A stretch of DNA of 36,978 bases, taken from assembly GCA_034436045.1 (NCBI GenBank), contig DAOTVZ010000234.1, positions 1 to 36,978 of the forward strand. The letters run 5' to 3'. The position numbers and the translations under genes were made by a program. Origin of the DNA: H111-94 sp034436045 (lineage in GTDB: Bacteria > Chloroflexota > Ktedonobacteria > Ktedonobacterales > Ktedonobacteraceae). The notes beneath the pieces are model-generated. The model searched no databases. It was not told the origin of the DNA and was given only the letters and a program-made list of their open reading frames with translations. This document shows positions 24,241 to 33,641 of this stretch, in pieces; the stretch's first letter is position 1; each line of letters opens with the position of its first letter.

Positions 24241-24822
24241 ATGCCCACTTTACCTCTGTGCCTGGTGGTCAATACGCCGCAACAGTTCAAGGCGATGGGC
24301 GACCCGATTCGTATGCGCATTCTACGTACCATTCAACAGCAGCCCGCAACGGCTAAGCAGATCGCCGACCGCTTAGGCATCGCGCCCGGCACTATTGGCC
24401 ATCATCTGCAAGTGCTGGAGGCAGCGGGACTGGCACAGGTTGTGGCCCAACGCATTGTACATGGCATCGTCGCTAAATACTATGCACGCACCGCACGTAT
24501 CTTCGTGCTGGATTTTCCAGAGGAGGTCAAAGGCCACAACGCGGTGAGCCTGAAGATTCTGAACGATGCACGCGACGAGATGTATGAAACGCATGCAACA
24601 CAAGGCGAAAGTGCCTTCTGTCGCATCGCTTTTCCACATGCCAGCCTCACGCCAGAGCGCGTACAATATTATGAACAGCGCATCAACCAGCTCATCGATG
24701 AATTTCTGCAAGAACCCCAGCAGTCAACAGAGTCAGGCAGTCAGGTTTATGGTATGTTTCTAAGCTTGTTTCTCTCCCCACCCTATACGCAACGCATGTC
24801 GGACAACGAAACTGATCAGTAA
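24241..24822 (+). CDS. ArsR-type winged-helix transcriptional regulator
   Basis: A 193-residue DNA-binding regulator. The N-terminal part has the winged HTH (FKAMGDPIRMRILRTIQ, then TAKQIADRLGIAPGTIGHHL) and a wing around LAQVVAQRIVHGIVAKYY, as in the ArsR/SmtB and related HTH_20 groups. No Cys-rich metal site of the ArsR/SmtB type is apparent (only two Cys), so it probably senses something other than a heavy metal. The ATG at 24241 has GGAGGGAG 5 bases upstream and is preferred; an in-frame ATG at 24184 with a weaker GGAAG would add 19 residues. The stop codon overlaps the Shine-Dalgarno of the MFS exporter, so it likely autoregulates the operon and controls that exporter. Confidence 0.82.
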   Translation: MPTLPLCLVVNTPQQFKAMGDPIRMRILRTIQQQPATAKQIADRLGIAPGTIGHHLQVLEAAGLAQVVAQRIVHGIVAKYYARTARIFVLDFPEEVKGHNAVSLKILNDARDEMYETHATQGESAFCRIAFPHASLTPERVQYYEQRINQLIDEFLQEPQQSTESGSQVYGMFLSLFLSPPYTQRMSDNETDQ

Positions 24823-24833
24823 GGAGATCCCCA

Positions 24834-26114
24834 ATGGCTATCAATCGAAGTATCACACGTCAGCACCTGAATCTCGATTTCTGGAAGTACTGGACGGGCC
24901 AGACCATTTCCAATCTCGGCAGTTCCATCACGCTCTTCGCTCTGCCCTTACTGGTCTATCAACTAACCCATTCGGCCATCAATCTGGGGATCGCCACTGC
25001 CGCAACCTCTCTCCCCTATCCCCTCTTCGGCTTACTACTCGGAGCCTGGACAGATCGCGTCAATCGCAAACGCATGATGATTGCTACCGATATTTTACGC
25101 GCGCTCATCATCGCCACTATCCCTACCTTCGCGCTACTGCATGTACTTTCCGTCTGGTGGATTTACATTGTAAGCTTCATTCACACCACGCTCACTATTA
25201 GCTTTAATGCCGGAGAATTCGCCGCCATCCCCAGCCTGGTCAAGCAAAATGACCTGGTGACAGCTAATGGACGCATTCAGGCCAGTTATTCGGCAGCTAG
25301 CATACTTGGTCCACTATTGGCCGGTCTTCTCGTTGCCATCATGCCCATCTCCATGCTGATGAGTCTGGACGCACTCTCGTTCGTACTCTCTGCCCTCTCA
25401 CTCACACTCATCCGTATTAGCTTCAATCAGGCAAAGAACGAAAAGAGCGAGCAGCAACAACACAGCAGCATTGGCAGTGATGTCATGGAAGGGCTGCGTT
25501 ACGTCTTGCGCCATCCTGTCTTACGCAATATCTCCCTCATGATGGCATTGGTCAATTTCGTAGCAGGTTCCGTTACGGCTGAACTGGTGCTATTTACCAA
25601 GACACAGTTGCACGCAAATAACACACAGGTGGGGCTGTTCTATTCGGCGGGTAGCATCGGCATGGTTGCACTTGCTCTCCTGGCAGGCCCACTGCGCAAA
25701 CGCTGGTCTTTTAGTACGGTGGCATTGAGCGCATTGATGATCGATGGGCTACTTATACTATTCATGGCCTTAGTACGCTGGTACTGGCTGGCGCTCATTC
25801 TCTGGGCCATCTCATCAGGAACCGGTATTCTCTTCAATATCAATACTAGCAGCTTGCGCCAGGCCATCGTTCCTAATCATATGCTTGGACGCATTATCAG
25901 CATTGCCAGTGTACTGGCCTGGTCAGCTATCCCGCTGGGCACGCTCATCGGCGGCTATGCTATCGCCTGGACTCACAATGTAGTCCTGGTCTATGCTGTG
26001 ATGGGCTTTCTAACTTTCCTGATTCCGCTCTGCTTCACCTTCACTCCGCTGGGTCACGCAGACCTCTATCTGTCACAAGCCAGGCAAGATACCCGCGATG
26101 GCGTACTCCAATGA
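24834..26114 (+). CDS. MFS transporter (EntS/MFS_3-like exporter)
   Basis: A 426-residue membrane transporter with about twelve helices. The first-loop motif A is LLGAWTDRVNRKRMM, and the organisation (short N-terminus, F-W-K-Y-W at the start, long central loop NEKSEQQQHSS) fits the EntS/MacB-type exporters of the MFS_3 group. These usually export siderophores, macrolides or other hydrophobic compounds; the substrate here is not known. AAGGAG (24821-24826), which overlaps the stop of the regulator gene, drives its start 7 bases later. Transcription with the ArsR-type gene suggests that exporter expression is relieved when the regulator binds its ligand. Confidence 0.88.
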   Translation: MAINRSITRQHLNLDFWKYWTGQTISNLGSSITLFALPLLVYQLTHSAINLGIATAATSLPYPLFGLLLGAWTDRVNRKRMMIATDILRALIIATIPTFALLHVLSVWWIYIVSFIHTTLTISFNAGEFAAIPSLVKQNDLVTANGRIQASYSAASILGPLLAGLLVAIMPISMLMSLDALSFVLSALSLTLIRISFNQAKNEKSEQQQHSSIGSDVMEGLRYVLRHPVLRNISLMMALVNFVAGSVTAELVLFTKTQLHANNTQVGLFYSAGSIGMVALALLAGPLRKRWSFSTVALSALMIDGLLILFMALVRWYWLALILWAISSGTGILFNINTSSLRQAIVPNHMLGRIISIASVLAWSAIPLGTLIGGYAIAWTHNVVLVYAVMGFLTFLIPLCFTFTPLGHADLYLSQARQDTRDGVLQ

Positions 26115-26304
26115 ATAACAGGCGTAGCAGGTACCATATCGTTGTAGAGGCAGGTCCTTACGCCCACCCTACCTCTCGACATTCCTGCCCGGCCCTCGTC
26201 TGTCCGGCTCGCCCCTCTCGCTCCATTTTTGCTCAGTCAATCGTATTATACAAGTAGAAACTTCTCTACAACTGAAAGCAAACATTCTACAAGGGAGCCT
26301 CAAG

Positions 26305-28158
26305 ATGATACAAGATCAGAATGAGAACACAGTTAGCACTACAAGCTACCAGCCAATTGAAGACTATGCGATGATCGGCGACTTGCATACCGTCGCGCTT
26401 GTAGGCCGAAATGGCTCTATTGACTGGTGCTGCATTCCCCGCTTTGACTCTCCCAGCATCTTTGGCGCGTTACTTGATGCTGATAAAGGGGGCTTCTTCC
26501 GCATTGCCCCCTCCAACGACGATATAGGCTGTAAACAGATGTATTTTCCAGAAACCAACATCTTGAACACGCGCTTCCTTTCTCCCGATGGGATCGCAGA
26601 ACTGACAGATTTCATGCCGATTAAACGCGTCGGCACTTCACTACATCAACACCATATCATGCGTTGTGTTCATGTCGTGCGCGGCTCTATGACTTTTGAA
26701 CTCACCTGCCGTCCCGCTTTCAACTATGCCCTCTCTCCACATGCCGTGCGAGTCTCACCATCAGGAGCTATTTTTCATAGCGATCATCTCACCTTAGGCC
26801 TGGCTACGACCATCCCTCTGGAAGAGGATGGACACCATGGTATCCATGCACGCTTTACCTTGCACGAAAATCAATCGGCCTGCTTTGTATTGGAAAGCGC
26901 CAAAGACAGCGATCTCGCTCCTCAACCCATCTCTCACGGACATTTTACCCATTTCTTCAAGGAAACCATGCGTTTCTGGCAACAATGGATCGGGCAATGC
27001 CAATATCAGGGGCGCTGGCGCGAGATGGTGCAACGTTCGGCACTGGCCCTCAAGCTCTTGACTTATGCCCCAACCGGCGCTATTGTGGCCGCACCCACCA
27101 CCAGTTTGCCAGAGACAATGGGAGGCCCACGCAACTGGGACTATCGCTATACCTGGCTACGCGACTCCGCCTTCACACTCTACAGCTTGCTCACCCTGGG
27201 CTTTACGCAGGAAGCCGAGGCCTTCATGGGCTGGCTGGATGCGCGCTGCCACGAACTCGAACCCAATGGCTCTCTCCAGCCTATGTACACTATCGATGGT
27301 GGCCACGATCTTACCGAAATAACACTCGATCACCTGTCCGGCTATCGCAACAGTAAACCGGTACGCATCGGCAACGGTGCCTACCGCCAGAAGCAGCTCG
27401 ATATCTATGGCGAACTGATGGATGCCATCTATCTCTTTAATCGTCACGAGGATATCTCCTATGATCTATGGGTCAATCTGCGTCATCTCCTCAACTGGCT
27501 GGAAGACCACTGGCAGGAACCAGACGAGGGCATCTGGGAGGTACGCGGCGGCCCCAAACTTTTTCTGCATTCGCGCGTCATGAGTTGGGTCGCTTTTGAT
27601 CGGGCCTTGCGCCTCGCCCGCCATCGCGGCCTGCCCGCTCCCTTCGACAAGTGGAATAAAACCAGTTCCGCCATCTACGAGCAAATCATGGAGCAAGGCT
27701 GGAACGACAAGGTACACAGTTTCACCCAGTATTACGGAAGTAACGCCGTCGATGCCAGCGCTCTATTGATGGTACTCACACGCTTTGTTGGTCCCAAAGA
27801 CCCCTACATGATGCAGACTATCGAGGCCATTCAGAAACAGCTTACCAGCGACGCTCACGTGTACCGCTACGATCCCAAAGAGGCCGCCAGCGACGGCCTG
27901 GGCAGCAAAGAGGGGACATTCAGCGCCTGTAGTTTCTGGATGGCAGAGAGCCTGGCCCGCGCTGGTCATGTCGAAGAGGGACGACTAATGCTGGAGAAAA
28001 TGCTCAGTTACTCTAATCACGTTGGACTCTTCTCAGAGGAGATCGGAGCGAAAGGCGAAGCGCTGGGTAATTTTCCACAGGCATTCACACACCTTTCGCT
28101 CATCAGTGCCTGCTACAACATTGATCGCGCCCTCAACGGCACACTCAGCAATGTGTAA
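26305..28158 (+). CDS. Glycoside hydrolase family 15 (glucoamylase/trehalase-like)
   Basis: A 617-residue cytosolic GH15 protein releasing glucose or acting on trehalose or maltodextrins. It starts with the usual DUF5911-like domain (PIEDYAMIGDLHTVALVG, then GSIDWCCIPRFDSPS) and continues into the (alpha/alpha)6 barrel. Barrel motifs are PRNWDYRYTWLRDSAF (about 275-290), ELEPNGSLQPMYTIDG, and the C-terminal EEIGAKGEALGNFPQAFTH, where E578/E579 contribute the catalytic base. The catalytic acid should lie in one of the earlier Glu-rich loops. Trehalase and glucoamylase cannot be separated by eye. AAGGGAG lies 7 bases before the ATG. The preceding spacer 26115-26304 holds only a weak hairpin around GAGGCAGG/CCTACCTC. 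typA follows on the same strand with its own promoter. Confidence 0.92.
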   Translation: MIQDQNENTVSTTSYQPIEDYAMIGDLHTVALVGRNGSIDWCCIPRFDSPSIFGALLDADKGGFFRIAPSNDDIGCKQMYFPETNILNTRFLSPDGIAELTDFMPIKRVGTSLHQHHIMRCVHVVRGSMTFELTCRPAFNYALSPHAVRVSPSGAIFHSDHLTLGLATTIPLEEDGHHGIHARFTLHENQSACFVLESAKDSDLAPQPISHGHFTHFFKETMRFWQQWIGQCQYQGRWREMVQRSALALKLLTYAPTGAIVAAPTTSLPETMGGPRNWDYRYTWLRDSAFTLYSLLTLGFTQEAEAFMGWLDARCHELEPNGSLQPMYTIDGGHDLTEITLDHLSGYRNSKPVRIGNGAYRQKQLDIYGELMDAIYLFNRHEDISYDLWVNLRHLLNWLEDHWQEPDEGIWEVRGGPKLFLHSRVMSWVAFDRALRLARHRGLPAPFDKWNKTSSAIYEQIMEQGWNDKVHSFTQYYGSNAVDASALLMVLTRFVGPKDPYMMQTIEAIQKQLTSDAHVYRYDPKEAASDGLGSKEGTFSACSFWMAESLARAGHVEEGRLMLEKMLSYSNHVGLFSEEIGAKGEALGNFPQAFTHLSLISACYNIDRALNGTLSNV

Positions 28159-28230
28159 TACGCAAGACAATCACAAAAGCTCCTTACCCTTGTATAGCAA
28201 AGGCAACCGCAAGCAAGCGATCCTTGCGTA
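28159..28230. repeat. Distal inverted repeat after the GH15 gene
   Basis: TACGCAAG (28159-28166), directly after the GH15 stop codon, and CTTGCGTA (28223-28230) are exact reverse complements 56 bases apart. A long-loop stem like this may form the mRNA 3' end or be chance; support is weak. Confidence 0.25.
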
Positions 28231-28241
28231 CTATTGTTCCT

Positions 28242-28278
28242 GCTCAAACTTGACGTTTGAGCGCAAAACGGATAGAAT
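28242..28278 (+). promoter_or_regulatory. typA: typA promoter with palindrome centred on the -35
   Basis: The -35 TTGACG (28250-28255) and the -10 TAGAAT (28273-28278) are spaced 17 bp. The -35 lies in the middle of an inverted repeat, GCTCAAAC (28242-28249) and GTTTGAGC (28255-28262), so a repressor bound there would block the polymerase. The start site would give a leader of about 95 nt. Confidence 0.6.
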
Positions 28279-28378
28279 ATACAGCAGAATTATCGGTAAT
28301 GAGCCTACATACCCACCGGGCGACACCTGCCGTCCGGTTTTTCTTATGCCTTTTGCACGAGGAGTTTCATCACATAAT

Positions 28379-30244
28379 ATGCAGACAATAGAAGATTTTA
28401 TGGCACAAACAGAAACAAAGCAATTACTACGGCGTACCGACATTCGCAATGTAGCTATTATCGCCCACGTCGATCACGGGAAGACTACGCTTGTTGATGG
28501 ACTGCTCAAGCAAAGCCACATCTTTCGCGAGAATCAGCAGGTGGGCGAACTCATTATGGACTCGAATGAGCAGGAGCGCGAGCGTGGCATCACCATTCTG
28601 GCAAAGAATACCGCTATCACTTATCGTGGCATCAAGATTAATATTATCGACACACCTGGACACGCCGACTTTGGGGGCGAGGTCGAGCGCGTACTGAACA
28701 TGGCCGATGGCTGCATCCTGCTCATCGATGCCGTCGAGGGGCCAATGCCGCAAACACGCTTTGTCCTGCAAAAAGCCTTTGAACTCAATCTCAAGCCTAT
28801 TGTGGTCATCAACAAGATTGACCGCCGCGACGCGCGTATCGAACAAGTGCTGGAATGGACGAACGATCTATTCCTCGAACTCGCAACGCGCGATGAGCAA
28901 CTTGATTTTCCGGTGCTGTACGCCATCGGGCGTGATGGTGTAGCGATGTACCACCCCGATGATGAGCGGCGTAATCTGGAGCCGTTGTTTGAGACGATCA
29001 TCAACACAATTCCCGCGCCCGTCGTCCAGCCAGACGCACCCTTCCAACTACTGGTCGCTGCCCTGGACTTCGACGACTACAAGGGCAAGTATGCTATCGG
29101 GCGCATCGTGCGTGGTCGCATCAAACCAAATACTACTGTCGCCCGCATCAATCGTGCAGGCGAGATTTCGCGCCAGAAGGTCAACCTGGTGCTGACCTAC
29201 AAGGGCTTGCAACGCCTTGAGGTGGATGAGGCCCAGGCAGGCGACATTGTGGCCCTGACTGGCATTCCCGATGCCAATATTGGCGAAACCATAGCCGATG
29301 CCGACTTCCCAGAGGCATTGCCCATCATCGCCATCAGTGAACCCACGCTCAAAATGACCTTCGGCGTCAACACCAGTCCCTTCGCCGGGCGCGAAGGCAG
29401 ATTCCAGACCTCGCGCCAGTTACGCGCTCGCCTCTACCGCGAACTGGAAACAAACGTCAGCCTGCGTGTCGAGGATGGCAATACGCCGGATGAATTCATC
29501 GTCTCCGGGCGCGGCGAGCTACACCTTTCGGTACTGATCGAGGCCATGCGCCGCGAAGGCTACGAGTTCCAGGTGTCGCGTCCAGAGGTTATCACCCGCA
29601 CGGATGAGAATGGCAAGCTCCTTGAGCCAATCGAACGCCTCATTATCGACACTCGCGACACCTTTATCGGCGTCTTGACCGAGAATCTGGCGACGCGCAA
29701 AGCTCAGCTCGCTAATATGACGAACGATGGCAACGGCAACGTGCGCCTGGAATACACCATTCCGACACGCGGCCTGATCGGCTTCCGCAACGCCTTCCTG
29801 ACCCTGACCAAAGGCAACGGCGCGATGAGCAGTATGCTCATCGGATATGAACCCTGGCTCGGCAAGATCGGCACCAATCGCATGGGCGCACTGGTGGCCT
29901 CCGAACAGGGGGTAGCAATGACTTACGGATTGAACAACGCTCAGCAGCGCGGCGATACCTTCATCGAACCAGGTACCCCCGTCTACGAGGGCATGATCGT
30001 CGGTCTGAACGCGCGCCCCGATGACCTGGTCGTCAACGTATGTAAGGAGAAACAGAAGACGAACATCCGCTCCTCTACCGCCGAAATTGCCGTGCGCCTG
30101 ACACCCCCCATCATCATGAGTCTGGAACAGTCGCTCGACTTCATCAATAACGACGAACTGGTCGAGGTCACTCCACAGAATATCCGCCTGCGCAAACGCT
30201 ACCTGACACAACACGAACGCGCACGCATGAGAGAGCAGGCATAA
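28379..30244 (+). CDS. typA: Ribosome-associated GTPase TypA/BipA
   Basis: A translational GTPase of the EF-G-like group that binds the ribosome and supports growth under stress. The length of 621 residues is normal (about 607 in E. coli). The G motifs are complete: G1 AHVDHGKT (29-36), G2 RGITI, G3 DTPGHADF, G4 NKIDRRDA. Elongation-factor-like domains II, III and V follow, and the C-terminal TypA-specific domain contains PTRGLIGFRNAFLT and NVCKEKQKTNIRSS. The start is not certain: GAGGAG (28359-28364) lies 14 bases before the ATG at 28379, which is long, and the ATG at 28400 has only a weak GAAGA. A strong promoter lies upstream and an intrinsic terminator follows. Confidence 0.95.
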   Translation: MQTIEDFMAQTETKQLLRRTDIRNVAIIAHVDHGKTTLVDGLLKQSHIFRENQQVGELIMDSNEQERERGITILAKNTAITYRGIKINIIDTPGHADFGGEVERVLNMADGCILLIDAVEGPMPQTRFVLQKAFELNLKPIVVINKIDRRDARIEQVLEWTNDLFLELATRDEQLDFPVLYAIGRDGVAMYHPDDERRNLEPLFETIINTIPAPVVQPDAPFQLLVAALDFDDYKGKYAIGRIVRGRIKPNTTVARINRAGEISRQKVNLVLTYKGLQRLEVDEAQAGDIVALTGIPDANIGETIADADFPEALPIIAISEPTLKMTFGVNTSPFAGREGRFQTSRQLRARLYRELETNVSLRVEDGNTPDEFIVSGRGELHLSVLIEAMRREGYEFQVSRPEVITRTDENGKLLEPIERLIIDTRDTFIGVLTENLATRKAQLANMTNDGNGNVRLEYTIPTRGLIGFRNAFLTLTKGNGAMSSMLIGYEPWLGKIGTNRMGALVASEQGVAMTYGLNNAQQRGDTFIEPGTPVYEGMIVGLNARPDDLVVNVCKEKQKTNIRSSTAEIAVRLTPPIIMSLEQSLDFINNDELVEVTPQNIRLRKRYLTQHERARMREQA

Positions 30245-30284
30245 TTCAGGCAACAAAACCAGCAAACAAACCGGGTCTCCATCA

Positions 30285-30321
30285 AGCAGGGCAATGCCTC
30301 ATGCTTGCCCTGCTTTATTTT
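30285..30321 (+). terminator. Intrinsic terminator after typA
   Basis: AGCAGGGCAA (30285-30294) and TTGCCCTGCT (30305-30314) form a perfect 10-bp GC-rich stem with a 10-base loop, followed by TTATTTT. This is the one textbook rho-independent terminator in the window. It may also serve the convergent glutamine-synthetase-family gene. Confidence 0.85.
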
Positions 30322-30354
30322 ACAGCAGATGATCGACCGATCAACTAAAGCAGA

Positions 30355-31716
30355 CTAATACTTGTAGAAATGCTGGCGCGCTTCTTCTTCGGGCGTCTTA
30401 TCCTTAAAGAAGGCAGACTCACTGCGTTTGACCGCGATATATGAGCTAGCCAGCAATGGGCCGAGCGCATCCAGTAATACCTGGTCACGTTCAAGTTCAT
30501 CGAGCGCCTCATCCAGCGTTGTGGGTAGTCGGCGGATACCGCGCCGCTCACGCTCCTCATCGCTGTAATTCCCTGGATCAATCTCGGCAGGTTCACCTGG
30601 ATCAATCTGGTTCTTGATGCCGTCTAATCCGGCGGCGATCAATGCCCCCATCGCCAGATAGGGATTGCTGCTGTGGTCGGCACATTTGAGTTCCAGATTG
30701 ATCGAGTCGGCCTCTCGTCCTTTAAAGAGCGAGGGAACACGAATCGCACCTTCGCGGTTATCATAGCCATAGGCCCCGTAGGCTGAACTCCAGTAATGTG
30801 GCAAAAGACGACGATAGGAGTTGGGGCTACCACAGGTCAGCGCCACCAGCGCGCGCACATGACGCATGACACCACCGATAAAATATTGTCCTGTCTTGCT
30901 CAAGCCGCCGCGCTGTGTAGCGTCATAGAACAGGTTCCTATTGGGATGCTCGCTCTCCTCCGTCCCCCACAGGCTCAAGTGAATATGCGCACCGCTACCA
31001 GCTTGATCGAGGAACGGCTTAGGCGCGAAGGTTGCCAGTAGATCAAACTGGCGAGCCACACCGCGCACCGTCTCGCGCACCAGGCAGACATTATCAGCCG
31101 CACGCAACACATCGGCATGGCGAATGGAAAGCTCCTGCTGCGCCGGCCCGAGTTCAGTGTGAAATAGTTCGACAGAGAGACCCTCCGTCTCCAGAGCAGA
31201 CAACACTGCGTCAATAACTTCCGCCTGCTCATCCAAACCGATGCTGCTATAACAGAGACTCTGATCGGCTGGAACATAACTGCCATTTTCCGCACGGGCC
31301 AGGTAAAATTCATGCTCGACCGCAGCTTCAGCCCGCATTCCCTGCGCGGCCAACTGCGCACTCATGCGTTTGAGAAAAGTGCGTGGACAAGCCTCCCAGG
31401 GCACACCGTCGGTACGAATCATGTCGCAGAACATCGTACCGGTGTTGGGTACATAAGGTAAAACAACAAAGGTGTTGGGGTCAGGAATCAGACGAAACTC
31501 ACCGACCGGCCCCATGCCTTCAACCGCCGCGAGCGACTCAACACCGGTAAACGCCTGCATTGCCAGGGTCTGGCCAATGCCTTCACGCATCCGCGACGCA
31601 AGTTTGCTGGCATGCGTCGCCTTGCCTCGGATGATCCCACCATTGTCACAATACAGAAACCGCACCAGGCGTAAATGCGCCGCCTGGGCCTGTCGGACGA
31701 CATCTTGCATATTCAT
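30355..31716 (-). CDS. Glutamine-synthetase-family ligase (GS I-like)
   Basis: A 453-residue class I glutamine-synthetase-like enzyme, which couples ATP hydrolysis to joining glutamate with ammonia or an amine. Motifs are an acidic metal-binding EHEFYL near residue 135, ELGPAQQELS, the ATP-binding GSGAHIHLSLW, the Arg-containing NSYRRLLP and, near the end, INLELKCADHSSNPYLA. In canonical GlnA the last block has R-x-E-x-R; here it is N-L-E-L-K, which suggests a different substrate or an amide ligase of the gamma-glutamylamine type. The ATG at 31716 follows AAGGAG after a long 13-base gap, and 31710 is also possible. It is divergent from an APC permease, so uptake and assimilation of an amine or amino acid is a reasonable inference. 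Confidence 0.88.
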   Translation of the reverse strand: MNMQDVVRQAQAAHLRLVRFLYCDNGGIIRGKATHASKLASRMREGIGQTLAMQAFTGVESLAAVEGMGPVGEFRLIPDPNTFVVLPYVPNTGTMFCDMIRTDGVPWEACPRTFLKRMSAQLAAQGMRAEAAVEHEFYLARAENGSYVPADQSLCYSSIGLDEQAEVIDAVLSALETEGLSVELFHTELGPAQQELSIRHADVLRAADNVCLVRETVRGVARQFDLLATFAPKPFLDQAGSGAHIHLSLWGTEESEHPNRNLFYDATQRGGLSKTGQYFIGGVMRHVRALVALTCGSPNSYRRLLPHYWSSAYGAYGYDNREGAIRVPSLFKGREADSINLELKCADHSSNPYLAMGALIAAGLDGIKNQIDPGEPAEIDPGNYSDEERERRGIRRLPTTLDEALDELERDQVLLDALGPLLASSYIAVKRSESAFFKDKTPEEEARQHFYKY

Positions 31717-32106
31717 AGACGCACGATTTCTCCTTACTCTATCATCAACGGGAAAAAGCCCCGTAAACCTCAAGCATAGTGTAACAAAGCACAGATAAGA
31801 AAACAAGTGCCTCATTTTTCTCCCCTTATGCCTTTACAACAAGCATAGGCCATTCTTCCTACTGGTAGACAAACTCATCAATGCTCCCTATAATACCAGA
31901 AAGTACAGTATTTCTGTCCGAAGCCTGGAAGATTAGCCCTTTATCTCCCAGGCGTCCAGGCATTTCTTTCCCAGAGATAGCGCTATATCAATGGCTTATC
32001 CCATAATTATTAATCCGGCAAACTTTACTTTTACTCAAGCTTTCTTACTTGAGCGAGAGTAACTTCTTGCCCTATCTTCTAGTGAGATAAATTCCAGGGA
32101 GGATTT
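31717..32106. other. Divergent spacer between GS-like gene and APC permease 2
   Basis: 390 bp without a gene. It contains an AATCCGGCAAACTTTACT element at 32013-32030, which nearly matches one before the first APC permease, and the dyad CTCAAG/CTTGAG (32034-32053). A possible weak minus-strand promoter and a GCCTGG/CCAGGC repeat (31923-31961) are too weak to call. Confidence 0.4.
32034..32053. promoter_or_regulatory. Dyad CTCAAG/CTTGAG upstream of APC permease 2
   Basis: CTCAAG (32034-32039) and CTTGAG (32048-32053) are exact reverse complements with an 8-base spacer, about 55 bp before the APC start. It is similar in core (ACTC ... GAG) to dyads upstream of the other two APC paralogues. Confidence 0.35.
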
Positions 32107-33606
32107 ATGGCAACATACCAACCTCCAATACAAGAGAGCAAGAACAGAAGAACTCTCTTGTCAGAGGTATATGTCGAAAAGGCGATGCCCTCTATCATGA
32201 GCAGCGTCGATATGACCTCGGTCTATATCATTGCCATCTTCTTTATTGTCAATGCCGCTACTGCTGCATCGGGAGGGGCAGCGGCTTTTACCTATCTCAT
32301 TTTAGGTGCCATTACTTTCTTCATTCCTTGCGCCATCGCTACCGCGCAACTGGGGCACATGTTCCCCAAAGAGGGATCGCTGTATAACTGGACGCATAAA
32401 GCTCTTGGTGGCTATTGGAGCTTCTTTGTAGGCTTCTGCGGGTGGTTCCCCGGTGTCCTTGTCATGGTCGCAGGGGCAGACATTGTCGTCAGTATGTTAC
32501 AAGGTTTGAACTCCAACTGGTTGGTCGAGCCATGGCAGCAAGGAATAGTGATCATCATTGTGCTGGGTATCTCGCTAGCACTCTCGCTACAACGACTGAG
32601 CGTGATCAAAACCGTCACGAATGTTGCCATGAGCCTTATTTTTCTAGCAACCGTACTGATTGGCCTTTCCGGCCTGATCTGGCTTCTCAAAGGGCATCAT
32701 CCAGCCACTAATCTCTTCGATTTCAGAGGATGGAATATCAATTGGAATCCCAACACAGGCAATATTAACCTCTTCGGCCTGATTACTCTGGCCTACCTGG
32801 GTACAGAAGTACCCATGAACATGGGTGGCGAGATCAAAGAACACTCTGTCGTCAGACGTCACATTCTCTGGGGAACGGTACTGGTACTGGTTGGTTATTT
32901 CATCGCCACCACCGCTCTGCTGATCGTACAGGGGGCAAACGTTGGCAATATCGGTGGCTTCTCTCTAGTGATGAATGTTGATCAGACACTTGGCAAATTC
33001 TTCGGTAACATCACTGCCATCTGCATCACCTTCTTCTTTATCATGGTCCCCGCCGTCTATAATAACGCCTTTGCCCGCCTTCTACTGGTTGGTGGCATTG
33101 ACCAGCGCCTCCCGGCCAAAATTGGACGGCTGAATAAAAATCGCGTACCCTACAATGCACTCATCTTCCAATGTACGATTGCCATCGTACTCACAGTCAT
33201 CACCTTCATGCTGGTTCCTTACCTGCTACGGTTGGGAGGCAAACCAACCGATCTGGCCACCGAGGTTTACAACATTTCTCAAGCAGCAGCTACACTGGTC
33301 TGGGCCATATCGACCACCTTCCTTTTCGTCAATCTCGCCATTTTTTATTTCCGCGACCGTCGCTTCTTCCACGAGCATCGCATTTTCCCCATGCCGGTGC
33401 TGGTTATCAGCAGCATCATTGGCCCCATTGCCTGCGCTATCGCCATTGTTGATACGCTCTTTTTCTCCTGGATCGGTGCGCTGATTTCTAACGGGCAATG
33501 GTGGTACATTATTGGTGGTCTCACCGCCGTCTGCATCATCATCGCCGCTATCGGCAGTGTACTCGCCGTTGGTGAAGCAAGCTGGGAAACACAATTTTCA
33601 GAGTAG
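32107..33606 (+). CDS. APC superfamily amino acid permease (paralogue 2)
   Basis: A 499-residue membrane permease with about twelve hydrophobic helices. It is closely related to the gene at 8126, sharing ATAQLGH, KEGSLYNWTHKALG and WSFFVGF near the third and fourth helices, and RLLLVGGIDQRLP (RLLFVGALDRRLP in the other) in the second half. The substrate is undetermined; the divergent GS-like ligase points to an amino acid or amine. AGGGAGGA ends 3 bases before the ATG, closer than usual but convincing. It is convergent with the third APC paralogue at 33777, with a 34-bp hairpin between them. Confidence 0.9.
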   Translation: MATYQPPIQESKNRRTLLSEVYVEKAMPSIMSSVDMTSVYIIAIFFIVNAATAASGGAAAFTYLILGAITFFIPCAIATAQLGHMFPKEGSLYNWTHKALGGYWSFFVGFCGWFPGVLVMVAGADIVVSMLQGLNSNWLVEPWQQGIVIIIVLGISLALSLQRLSVIKTVTNVAMSLIFLATVLIGLSGLIWLLKGHHPATNLFDFRGWNINWNPNTGNINLFGLITLAYLGTEVPMNMGGEIKEHSVVRRHILWGTVLVLVGYFIATTALLIVQGANVGNIGGFSLVMNVDQTLGKFFGNITAICITFFFIMVPAVYNNAFARLLLVGGIDQRLPAKIGRLNKNRVPYNALIFQCTIAIVLTVITFMLVPYLLRLGGKPTDLATEVYNISQAAATLVWAISTTFLFVNLAIFYFRDRRFFHEHRIFPMPVLVISSIIGPIACAIAIVDTLFFSWIGALISNGQWWYIIGGLTAVCIIIAAIGSVLAVGEASWETQFSE

Positions 33607-33641
33607 TCACAGACCTTCACCTTTGCAGAGAGAGACCCTGA

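Noticed and set aside
26140..26180. MITE remnant around GTAGAGGCAGG ... CCTACCTC
   Set aside because: The arms mismatch, there is no target duplication, and no part matches the MITE at 11790-11925.
29519..30265. 248-codon minus-strand open frame opposite typA
   Set aside because: It is antisense to a highly conserved GTPase, has a Cys/Val/Leu-biased composition and no ribosome binding site; a shadow frame.
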